A DNA stretch of 20,494 bases, taken from the NCBI GenBank assembly GCA_029265085.1, contig JAJUJY010000073.1, positions 1 to 20,494 of the forward strand. The letters are read 5' to 3'. A model generated the notes under the pieces. The model did no database searches. It was given only the letters and a program-made list of their open reading frames with translations, and had not been told where the DNA came from. Both the position numbers and the translations under genes were made by a program. The stretch comes from Chloroflexota bacterium. GTDB lineage: Bacteria; Chloroflexota; Anaerolineae; Anaerolineales; Anaerolineaceae. How positions within the stretch are numbered: the first letter of the stretch is position 1; the number at the start of each line of letters is the position of its first letter. This document shows positions 6,992 to 14,716 of the stretch, piece after piece.

Positions 6992-8062
6992 TCACTTGAA
7001 TAATTCTGTAGGAGCTAAGTAATCGTAGTTTGGCAAACTAACCCCTTGAATATAGCCAGACATCTTACGGCCATCTTTTTGATAAAATGCCCAATCGCAT
7101 TCTTTATCGCGGTTAAAATAGATAATTCCACGAACATTTTGGCTTCTTGCTAACAAATTATATGTTTCATTTAGCCAGTTGTTTTTGGCCGTATCGCTCG
7201 ATTGATTAAGTGCGTTGTAGGCAGTGGTTGCTGTTTGGGCGATAAAAATTGGCTTTCCGGATGTCATTTGATTCATACGGGATATGTATGAAGAAAATAC
7301 TTTTTCAGAATCATCCCATGCTTTCCATGCTGCGTTAGGGCAATACCCGGAATTGTATGAGCTAAATGCCACTGCATCTACTTTGTCGTTACCAGGATAA
7401 TAATCTTCAAAAGGCGGTTCATCTACATCACTCCAACCGTTTGGAGCAAAAACCCAACTGACAGATGGACTGGCGCCTCGTTGATCAAAAATTGTTCGAA
7501 TTCGGTCGTATGCAGTCTTAAAATCTTGAGGAGTTCCATGATATGAAACCCAATCGCCATTCATCTCTTGCAGCGGGGCAACAAATGCTTTTCGGTTTTG
7601 CCCTTTTGCTAATCCATTATTTCTCCAGGTAACAAACGCATCTGCCATTTTTCTAATTTCTGCATCTGCTTGCCCGTTATTAATTTGTGTCAGGGTATGG
7701 CTCGTATCCAAATTTACAAAGGGCACATAGCCATTGTCCCAAATTAGCCCAAGAGGAACCGGAATATTGTAGTCAGGATATAAATCCTCAATGGCAATAA
7801 ATGTTCCCACAATAGATATTGGTTCCCCGGACCAGGTCTCTATTGCTTTGACTTCATTATCGATAGTGGATTGTTGGCCAAGATACCCCAGCGTGTAAAC
7901 ACCCAGAGCAATTTTATTTGAAGTCATATTAGAAATTAATGGCAGAAAAACCTGATAGGTTTCCCTGTTGTTCACCGGTGCAGCTATAACTTTGGGTGAA
8001 TTGTAGCTGATGAGGATTGTGGAGATAATTAATATAGAGATAATACGGCCGATAAATTTCAT
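6992..8062 (-). CDS. Exported GH26-like glycoside hydrolase, predicted nucleophile replaced
   Basis: A 356-residue protein with a clear signal peptide (about 1-28, cleavage near 'VIAA'), then 'YQVFLPLISN' (36-45), a segment type I recall from exported Chloroflexota proteins. The body resembles GH26 (beta-mannanase clan A barrel). 'PLQEMNGDW' contains E166 at the acid/base position (the family usually has HEMNG), 'WVFAPN' is at 203-208, 'YYPGNDKVDAVAF' starts at 221, and there is a late 'IIYFN'. The strand that normally carries the nucleophile reads 'KPIFIAQTATT', with Q276 (codon CAA, 7235-7237) where Glu is expected. So the fold is likely GH26 but retaining hydrolysis may be lost; it could bind glycan, act as a transferase, or use another residue. 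No clear Shine-Dalgarno is seen. It lies between the GT-C and export genes, so its target is probably the glycan made here. Confidence 0.75.
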   Translation of the reverse strand: MKFIGRIISILIISTILISYNSPKVIAAPVNNRETYQVFLPLISNMTSNKIALGVYTLGYLGQQSTIDNEVKAIETWSGEPISIVGTFIAIEDLYPDYNIPVPLGLIWDNGYVPFVNLDTSHTLTQINNGQADAEIRKMADAFVTWRNNGLAKGQNRKAFVAPLQEMNGDWVSYHGTPQDFKTAYDRIRTIFDQRGASPSVSWVFAPNGWSDVDEPPFEDYYPGNDKVDAVAFSSYNSGYCPNAAWKAWDDSEKVFSSYISRMNQMTSGKPIFIAQTATTAYNALNQSSDTAKNNWLNETYNLLARSQNVRGIIYFNRDKECDWAFYQKDGRKMSGYIQGVSLPNYDYLAPTELFK

Positions 8063-8296
8063 ATTTATTTGTTTTTGTTTCTGCTGTTATTAAATTCCTA
8101 TGCCATCATTATATAAAAAATAGTTGTCGTTTTTCCTAACAGAAATGTAGGCAAGATCTTCAATTTTTTAATGATTTCTCGGGGATAGGAAAAAATTGTT
8201 TGTGAGTTGATCGCGGCCTTTGGATGGTGTTAGCTGCAAATGATCAATGTGATAAAATGAGTTGAAATTTTATTAAAAAATTTGGGTGTTGGATAA
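8063..8296. promoter_or_regulatory. Divergent intergenic region with candidate promoters
   Basis: This 234-base AT-rich gap separates the GH26-like gene from the fusion gene. On the minus strand TATAAT lies at 8108-8113, giving a leader of about 38 bases. On the plus strand GATAAAAT at 8251-8258 contains a -10-like TAAAAT about 40 bases before the ATG. Neither has a clear -35. No tRNA, long repeat or terminator hairpin is seen. Confidence 0.3.
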
Positions 8297-11200
8297 ATGA
8301 AAAATATATTGATCGCAGGAAATTTTGGGTTCGGTGATGCAGGATCAGACGCCGATTTAATGGGGATTCTTAAAAAGTTAAGAGAAATTAAAAATGATTT
8401 TTCATTTACTATAACATCTGGGCAGGAATATAACCTGGAGGATTATCTTTCGGTTAAATCAATAAAATCAAACCGGTTGGATGAGCTTATTGACCAAATA
8501 AAAAAGTCAGATATTGTTATTGTTTGCGGTAAATTAAATAAATTTGATGCTGATGATCCAGAAATAAACTTAAATAATAAATATCGTGAAAATCATTTTG
8601 TTTGGGCAGAAGAGGTTCCATTTCTAGCCAGATTTTTAGGAGTGCATTGTGTATTGATTGGTGATGAAATATGGCCAAATGAAAAGCTTGATATTGCAAA
8701 TATTAATTTATTTCAGTTAGCCACTTGTTATTCGCCTAGAAATCCCTCAGCTATTCAAGTATTGAAAGAGCAAAAGCAGATCAATGCGGAAGTCAATTGC
8801 TTTGTTGATCCGATAGAGACTGTTTTCTGGGTTCCATCTTTATCTGCGGATATGATATTCAGTAAATTCCAGTTCATTAAACCCGGTCAGCAGATCATTG
8901 GGGTGGCATTAACGCAAAATAAGTTTACACGGTCTTCAGATAATCTGAATGCTCTTGCGATTAGTCTGGATAAACTTGCCCGTGAAACAAATTTAAAAAT
9001 ATTATTAATTCCATTACAGGCATCTCAGGAAAGTGAAGAATGGGATGGTGTTGAAGTATGCCGGTCGGTTTTATTACGCATGGAAGAAAAGAACAAGGTG
9101 GACAGAATAGATCATCTTGTCCATCCAGATGTGATTTCTGGTCTTTTTAATGCTTGTGAATTTGTAGTAACAACGGAATCTTGGGCAGCTCTATGCGCAC
9201 TGGCAAATAAAAAAATAATAATTGGACTTGGAACAGACCCGTATTTAGCAGAAATTGTTGAAAGCGCCGGTCTTTCAGCTTTTGCCTTGTTGCAGAATCA
9301 TTGGAATCATAAAAAGCTAACCGAGATCTTTGGGTTTGCATTGAAAGGGGGGGAAGAGTCTAAAAAAGCCACTCAACAATATATTAATGAGCGAATAGAA
9401 ACTTCATCAGGGAGTTTAAATTCAATATTAAATAAATTAGATGGTTTGAAACTGGGATCTGATCCAATAACGAATGGACTTCTCCAATCTTATATTCAAC
9501 ATCTGTTATTTACAATTAATTATCTGCAACAAAGAAATCATGATCTAAACAAATTATTGGTAACAGCGCGTGAAGAGGCAGTTGAAGCAAAATTGGCTGC
9601 AGATCGTTATACGGGTAGAATAGCTTTTTGGGTTCAAACATTTTGGAATTTAAGGTTGCGTTTTGCTCCTCCAAAGAGCCGCCGTGAAGGAATATTAAAT
9701 AGAGCTATTTGGTGGGTTAGTGAGATTGTTTCATTACGGATATTTAAGAAAGCCGTTGCAAGAATGTTTCGCCGGCCGAAAGTTTTTGAAGATCGATATT
9801 ACCCAGAAGATTTTAGTCAGACCACCCTATTTACGAATCAACCAGGATTATTTCCGGATTACCAACCCAGGAAAAAACTCGAAGGCATAATTTATCCACT
9901 AAAAGTTTCATTGATCGCAACGGTTCGAAATGAAAAGAATAACGCTGCGGATTGGTTGGAAGGGATTTGGAAACAAACCTATCTGCCAGATGAGATCATC
10001 ATTGTGGATGCCGGTTCTACCGACGGAACAGTTGAATTGCTAAATTCAATGGCAGAAAAGAGCCCAATCCCGATTCTTGTTCTTGTTGAACCGGGTGTAA
10101 ATATTGCCCGTGGACGGAACCTGGCGATAGAGCAGGCAAAGAATGAGATTGTGGCAATTACAGATTTTGGTTGCCGCCCAACAACTGATTGGTTGGAAAA
10201 AATTGTGCTCCCATTTGTGATCGATCCGGATATTGAGGTGGTCGCTGGATGGTATGAAGTGCTTGACCGAAAAGGAAATCGTCTTAATCGGCGAGCATGG
10301 CCGCAGCTGCACCAGGTTGATCCCGGTACGTTCATCCCCTCCTCTCGATCTCTAGCTGTAACTCGATCGGCCTGGATTAAGGCAGGAAAATATCCAGAGT
10401 GGTTAACTCTCACAGGTGAGGATACTTACTTTGGTTTTGAGCTAAAGCGTTTTTGCAGCCGTTGGGCATTTGTTCCAGATGCAATCGTGTTATGGGTTGG
10501 ACCTGATACAATTCGAGAATATTGGAAAAAGGTTACCCAATGGTCAGTTGGCGATGGTGAATCCGGATTGGGGGGAGAATATTATTGGTGGTCTTGCAAG
10601 CAGATCATCAAGCAGCTTGGTAGTGTTGCCTTGGTTGGAATTTTATTTTTGGTCGGCTTGCTCACGGGGTTGTGGGGGTATTTGCTTGCTGGTGGTATAT
10701 TGCTTGCATCAGGCATAATCGCTTTGATACTCATTGTGATATCAAAAGGTCGCGGCTTACGTTCGTTGCCAGAAGATTTTGTATCTGATTTTGCTCGGGT
10801 TCGTGGATTTTTGAGGGGGGCATCTCGCCGGCATGAAATTGATTTAAAAAGGCTCAATCAGACGAGGGGAATATTTTTTATATTGTCGGGTGTGCCAATA
10901 TATGATACGGGTGGCGGGTCAAGAGCAACTCAAATTGCATTAGAAATGTTACGCCAAAATTTTATGGTGGTGTTCATTAATCGTTTTGGTAGTTATGAAA
11001 CAACAAATGTTGGCGTAAAAATTGCGCATCCAAATTTGTTTTGCTATCCATTTACTAAGTTTTCTTGGGAAACTTTTAAGGAGCAATTTGGGGAGATCTT
11101 AAGGTCTAAAAAGTCAGCTGCAATGCTGGAATTCCCATTAACTGAATTTATCCCACTCGTTACATCAATGAAAGCGTCAGGGGTTCATATTCTCTATGAT

Positions 11201-11911
11201 TTGTTGGACGATTGGAATTCTTCATTAGGCGCTGATTGGTATTCGGTAGAAGGCGAAAAAACAGTAATCGACAATGCAGATGCATTGATTGCTACAGCTC
11301 CAGTTTTAGCTGAGCAGTTAAAAGAAAAATCTGGAGCCAATGTTCATTTATTACCAAACGCTGTAAATTTAAGATTGTTTAATCATCGCCGGGAATATAA
11401 CTTGCCTGCTGAACTTGATCCATCAAAATTGAAGATCATTTATACAGGTGCGTTGTGGGGCGATTGGTTCCATTGGAATTTGCTGATTAAGGTTGCGGAA
11501 ACCTATTCAAATGCTCAGGTTGTTGTGATTGGTGATTATCGTGGTCAATCGCCACGTGAGCTATCTAATCTTCATTTCTTAGGGTTAAAACCGCAGAATG
11601 TTTTACCTGCCTATTTGTCAAATTCCGATGTCGCAATTATTCCTTGGAAGATTAATAAAATTACGATGGCAACCAGTCCATTAAAGCTGTATGAATATCT
11701 TGCCATGAGAATACCTGTAGTTGCTCCGGATCTTCCATTATTAAAAGGTATACCATTGGTTTATACTTCTATCAATCAACAATCATTCCTTGAAAATATT
11801 TCCCTGAGTCAAAGTGTTAATCGAGATGATCCTTTGATAGATACTTTTTTGGAAGAAAATTGTTGGCAAACCAGAATTGCACAAATAGCTAATTTGGCTG
11901 GAATTAATTAA
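8297..11911 (+). CDS. Fusion: pyruvyltransferase-like + GT2 + two TM helices + GT4
   Basis: A 1204-residue protein with three enzyme-like modules. Residues 1 to about 350 resemble the polysaccharide pyruvyltransferase (CsaB/WcaK) fold: a start like 'GNFGFGD', 'VDP' near 170, 'IGVALT' at 201-206 and a final Rossmann half. The usual RLH signature is replaced by E294-S295-W296. A helical, partly coiled-coil linker (about 395-440) and a basic region follow. Residues 536 to about 740 are a GT2 domain: 'VDAGSTDG' (570-577), D623 in 'ITDFG' and 'TGEDTYF' from 706. Two membrane helices (about 776-796 and 798-816) come next, and an even number keeps both flanks in the cytoplasm. Residues 858-1204 are a GT4 domain with 'DTGGGSRA' (870-877) and 'SPLKLYEYLAM' (from 1127); E1133 is the second Glu of EX7E while the first position is Ala. 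It leads the export operon. The reading frame is intact, so this is a true fusion. Sugars are unknown. Confidence 0.85.
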   Translation: MKNILIAGNFGFGDAGSDADLMGILKKLREIKNDFSFTITSGQEYNLEDYLSVKSIKSNRLDELIDQIKKSDIVIVCGKLNKFDADDPEINLNNKYRENHFVWAEEVPFLARFLGVHCVLIGDEIWPNEKLDIANINLFQLATCYSPRNPSAIQVLKEQKQINAEVNCFVDPIETVFWVPSLSADMIFSKFQFIKPGQQIIGVALTQNKFTRSSDNLNALAISLDKLARETNLKILLIPLQASQESEEWDGVEVCRSVLLRMEEKNKVDRIDHLVHPDVISGLFNACEFVVTTESWAALCALANKKIIIGLGTDPYLAEIVESAGLSAFALLQNHWNHKKLTEIFGFALKGGEESKKATQQYINERIETSSGSLNSILNKLDGLKLGSDPITNGLLQSYIQHLLFTINYLQQRNHDLNKLLVTAREEAVEAKLAADRYTGRIAFWVQTFWNLRLRFAPPKSRREGILNRAIWWVSEIVSLRIFKKAVARMFRRPKVFEDRYYPEDFSQTTLFTNQPGLFPDYQPRKKLEGIIYPLKVSLIATVRNEKNNAADWLEGIWKQTYLPDEIIIVDAGSTDGTVELLNSMAEKSPIPILVLVEPGVNIARGRNLAIEQAKNEIVAITDFGCRPTTDWLEKIVLPFVIDPDIEVVAGWYEVLDRKGNRLNRRAWPQLHQVDPGTFIPSSRSLAVTRSAWIKAGKYPEWLTLTGEDTYFGFELKRFCSRWAFVPDAIVLWVGPDTIREYWKKVTQWSVGDGESGLGGEYYWWSCKQIIKQLGSVALVGILFLVGLLTGLWGYLLAGGILLASGIIALILIVISKGRGLRSLPEDFVSDFARVRGFLRGASRRHEIDLKRLNQTRGIFFILSGVPIYDTGGGSRATQIALEMLRQNFMVVFINRFGSYETTNVGVKIAHPNLFCYPFTKFSWETFKEQFGEILRSKKSAAMLEFPLTEFIPLVTSMKASGVHILYDLLDDWNSSLGADWYSVEGEKTVIDNADALIATAPVLAEQLKEKSGANVHLLPNAVNLRLFNHRREYNLPAELDPSKLKIIYTGALWGDWFHWNLLIKVAETYSNAQVVVIGDYRGQSPRELSNLHFLGLKPQNVLPAYLSNSDVAIIPWKINKITMATSPLKLYEYLAMRIPVVAPDLPLLKGIPLVYTSINQQSFLENISLSQSVNRDDPLIDTFLEENCWQTRIAQIANLAGIN

Positions 11912-11950
11912 CTCAGGTCAAAATTAGGTAACAAATTAAGAAGTGAGCGA

Positions 11951-12775
11951 ATGAATAGATCAGAAGAAGTTTACGACTCTTTAGTTCGACCTGCACCAGC
12001 GATTGACGAGATTTTAGGGCTGGTAAAATATCGTGAATTATTGTTCCAATTTGTGTCAAGAGCAATTAAAACGCGTTACAAACGATCTTTCTTGGGCATT
12101 GTGTGGACATTATTAAATCCTCTCTTGACCATGATCGTTTTGACACTTGTATTTTCTAATCTCTTCCGCTTTTCTCTTCCTTATTACCACATCTATATAT
12201 TAAGTGGCCTAATTGGGTGGAGTTTCTTCACCAGTGCAACTCAACAAGCCATGACTGATATGTTATATAACGGCGGTTTATTAAATCGAATTTACATGCC
12301 GCGTTCAATTTTTGCGGTCTCAGCAATTTGTACAGCCATTGTTAATCTGGGATTTTCGCTGGTTCCATTAACTTTGATTGCGTTGCTAACCGGGGGGCCA
12401 CTAAATTTTTCGTTATTATCAATTTTCCCTGCCATCATCATACTGGCAAGTTTTTCGTTGGGGGTGGGATTGTTTCTGGCTACTGCGGCTGTGTTTTTTG
12501 CTGATGTTATTCCGGTATATGAAGTGTTGCTAACGATCTGGTTATATGCGACACCCATTATTTATCCTCTGGATATTATTCCAGAAAAATGGTTGTGGCT
12601 GTTTAAATTAAATCCGATGCTCTATATTGTCAATCTCTTTCGGCAACCATTATATTCTGGCACGATGGCACCTTTAGGAGATTGGTTGATTTCCTTGTCC
12701 ATTGCCCTGGTGGTTTTGTTACTTGGGTGGGTCTTTTTTACCAGCAAATCTAATGAATATGCATACCGAGTATAA
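11951..12775 (+). CDS. ABC-2 polysaccharide exporter permease (Wzm/TagG-like)
   Basis: A 274-residue membrane protein. The cytoplasmic N-terminus 'LVKYRELLFQFVSRAIKTRY' followed by 'FLGIVWTLLNPLL' is the family hallmark of O-antigen, teichoic-acid and capsule exporter permeases. About six membrane helices follow, with the conserved 'YATPIIYPLDIIP' and 'LNPMLYIVNLFR' loops near the C-terminus. It would form a dimer that passes a lipid-linked glycan across the membrane. Its stop is separated by one base from the start of the ATPase gene, indicating translational coupling. The start ATG is 39 bases after the fusion gene. Family and role are very likely; the exact glycan is not readable. The symbol wzm is not assigned because homologues are named by the glycan they carry. 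Confidence 0.93.
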   Translation: MNRSEEVYDSLVRPAPAIDEILGLVKYRELLFQFVSRAIKTRYKRSFLGIVWTLLNPLLTMIVLTLVFSNLFRFSLPYYHIYILSGLIGWSFFTSATQQAMTDMLYNGGLLNRIYMPRSIFAVSAICTAIVNLGFSLVPLTLIALLTGGPLNFSLLSIFPAIIILASFSLGVGLFLATAAVFFADVIPVYEVLLTIWLYATPIIYPLDIIPEKWLWLFKLNPMLYIVNLFRQPLYSGTMAPLGDWLISLSIALVVLLLGWVFFTSKSNEYAYRV

Positions 12776-12776
12776 A

Positions 12777-13514
12777 ATGGCTTTATCTCCAGTTATTTCT
12801 TTTGAAAATATATCTGTTCGCTATCGAGTTCCTCGCGAACGAATAACCAGTATTAAAGAATACGCGATTCGATGGGTAACACGCAGGTTAAGCGCACATG
12901 ATGAATTTTGGGCTTTAAGTAATGTTAATTTTGAAATTCAACGAGGAGAAATATTCGGTATTATTGGTAGAAATGGTGCAGGCAAAAGCACTTCATTGAA
13001 ATTAATAGCTAGAGTTCTTACGCCAACGAACGGCAGGATTTTGGTTCGCGGCAGCGTAGCCCCATTGATAGAACTTGGCGCGGGGTTTAATTATGAGCTT
13101 ACAGGACGCGAAAATATATTTTTAAATGGTGCACTTCTTGGTCATACGAAACGCGAGATGGAGAGTTTGTTGCCAAGAATTATTGATTTTGCAGAAATCG
13201 GCGATTTTCTTGATGCGCCATTACGGACATACTCGTCTGGTATGGTCGCCAGATTAGGATTTTCTGTTGCCACATGTGTACGACCAGATATTTTATTGGT
13301 TGATGAGGTTTTGGCTGTTGGGGATATGCGTTTTCAGGAAAAATGCATGCAGCTTATGAATCAGTACCATGAAATGGGTACTACAATTGTTTTTGTATCG
13401 CATGCGATGCAAACGGTGAGCGGTTTTTGCCAACGTGCAGTGTGGCTAGAAGAAGGCCAGGTCAAAGCGGTCGGGTCTTCGAAAGAAATTGTTGAACAAT
13501 ATATTGCTAATTAA
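12777..13514 (+). CDS. ABC exporter ATPase (Wzt/TagH-like) without C-terminal glycan-binding domain
   Basis: A 245-residue nucleotide-binding subunit. Walker A is 'GRNGAGKS' (64-71), the family-specific 'PLIELGAGFNYELTGREN' lies at 96-113, the signature is 'YSSGM' (152-156), Walker B 'ILLVDE' (172-177), and the switch His is H209. I chose the ATG at 12777, one base after the permease stop. The frame is open further upstream to 12702, but that part lies inside the permease gene and translates to a non-family sequence. The protein stops right after the ATPase domain ('EIVEQYIAN'). Wzt proteins that recognise a capped glycan end carry about 150-200 extra residues, so this one belongs to the short type seen with TagH, KpsT and some O-antigen systems. 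It powers export with the preceding permease. Confidence 0.93.
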   Translation: MALSPVISFENISVRYRVPRERITSIKEYAIRWVTRRLSAHDEFWALSNVNFEIQRGEIFGIIGRNGAGKSTSLKLIARVLTPTNGRILVRGSVAPLIELGAGFNYELTGRENIFLNGALLGHTKREMESLLPRIIDFAEIGDFLDAPLRTYSSGMVARLGFSVATCVRPDILLVDEVLAVGDMRFQEKCMQLMNQYHEMGTTIVFVSHAMQTVSGFCQRAVWLEEGQVKAVGSSKEIVEQYIAN

Positions 13515-13580
13515 TTTTATTTACCTTTGTTTGGTAGATAATTTTTCTCTATATCGATTGTTTAAAACATCATTCTATCG

Positions 13581-14699
13581 ATGAAGATTCTCATCCTCCG
13601 CTCCAACCCTATCCAACCGGATCCGCGTGTTGAAAAAATAGCGCGGGCGATGGTGATTGCCGGATATTCTGTGCGAGCTGTGGGCTGGGACCGGACCGGG
13701 GAGCTGCCAGGCGAAGAAGATCGCTCTGGATTGCAGATTACCCGGCTGAGTATCCCGGCCGAATATGGGCATGGCATGGGAAATTTGCCGCAATTGCTGC
13801 GTTGGCAGGCTGGATTACTACGCTGGTTAATCAAGAATCGCAATACGTTTGATATCATCCATGCCTGTGATTTTGACACAATTCTTCCGGCTTTATGGGT
13901 TGCGCGATGCTATAAGAAACGCCTTGTTTATGATATCTTTGACTTTTATGCAGATCATTTGCGTAATACGCCTCAATGGATTAAAAAGATTATTCGTGCA
14001 GTCGATTTGTGTGTTATTGGAAAAGCAGATGCTGTGATTCTGGTGGATGATGCCAGGCGGGAACAGATAAAAGGAGCGCGTCCCAAACGATTAGAAGTAA
14101 TTTATAACAGTCCAGAAGACGCAGGTAAAGTTGCTGCGGCGCAAGATTTGCCCAACGATTATGTGCTTTCTCTGGCTTATATTGGGCTGTTACAGGTAGA
14201 ACGCGGCTTATTTGAGGTTTTACAAATTCTTCGCGCTCACCCAGAATGGCATTTGGATTTGGCAGGTTTTGGCGGCGATGCAGAGAAAATTTTGGAGCAG
14301 ATTGTTGGAATGGATAATATCACCTGGCATGGCCGGGTTGATTACGAAAAAGCACTGGGTTTAAGTGGTGCAGCAGATGTTTTATTTGCCACATATGATC
14401 CCGCGATTCCAAATCATCGCTTTTCCAGTCCAAATAAAATATTTGAAGCGATGATGCTGGGAAAACCAGTTGTAGTTGCTCGAAACACCAATATGGATAC
14501 AATTATCCTTAATACTCATTGTGGACTGGTTGTGCCTTATGGGGATGTGCTCGAGTTGGAAAAAGCTTTTCAGCAATTGCAAGATCCGGCGGTGCGTTTG
14601 CTTTTAGGGCAGAATGCTCGTTTGGCGTATGATCAAATTTATGGATGGAATCGTATGCAGCAACGTTTGCTCAATCTTTATTCTATCTTGATCCGGTGA
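13581..14699 (+). CDS. GT4 family glycosyltransferase
   Basis: A 372-residue cytoplasmic GT-B enzyme. The N-terminal half begins 'MKILILRSNPIQPDPRVEK', a common start in GT4 enzymes, with 'IIHACDFDTILPA' marking the acceptor-side Rossmann domain. The C-terminal half has 'IGLLQVERGL', 'ITWHGRVDYEKALGLSGAADV' and 'SPNKIFEAMMLGKPVVVA'. The Glu in the last motif matches the second Glu of EX7E, while the first position is Phe, as in the SPNKIFE subgroup. It likely adds a nucleotide-activated sugar to the lipid-linked glycan, possibly rhamnose given the rml genes, but the donor cannot be told. It lies 66 bases after the ATPase gene, with no strong terminator between, so it is probably in the same operon. 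No Shine-Dalgarno is obvious before the ATG. Confidence 0.88.
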   Translation: MKILILRSNPIQPDPRVEKIARAMVIAGYSVRAVGWDRTGELPGEEDRSGLQITRLSIPAEYGHGMGNLPQLLRWQAGLLRWLIKNRNTFDIIHACDFDTILPALWVARCYKKRLVYDIFDFYADHLRNTPQWIKKIIRAVDLCVIGKADAVILVDDARREQIKGARPKRLEVIYNSPEDAGKVAAAQDLPNDYVLSLAYIGLLQVERGLFEVLQILRAHPEWHLDLAGFGGDAEKILEQIVGMDNITWHGRVDYEKALGLSGAADVLFATYDPAIPNHRFSSPNKIFEAMMLGKPVVVARNTNMDTIILNTHCGLVVPYGDVLELEKAFQQLQDPAVRLLLGQNARLAYDQIYGWNRMQQRLLNLYSILIR

Positions 14700-14704
14700 T
14701 ACTG

Positions 14705-14710
14705 TAGGGG
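14705..14710 (+). promoter_or_regulatory. Shine-Dalgarno supporting a TTG start
   Basis: TAGGGG lies 6 bases before the TTG at 14717 and decides the start of the next glycosyltransferase gene, whose family-typical N-terminus 'SKILLVANTDWYLYNF' begins there. Confidence 0.5.
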
Positions 14711-14716
14711 CATAGG

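Noticed and set aside
12702..12776. Upstream extension of the exporter ATPase by 25 residues
   Set aside because: It lies wholly inside the permease gene, translates to non-family sequence, and the ATG at 12777 sits one base after the permease stop.
13520..13550. Possible terminator TACC-TTTGTTT-GGTA followed by T-rich sequence after the ATPase gene
   Set aside because: The stem is only four base pairs, too weak to count as an intrinsic terminator; the downstream GT4 gene is probably still in the operon.
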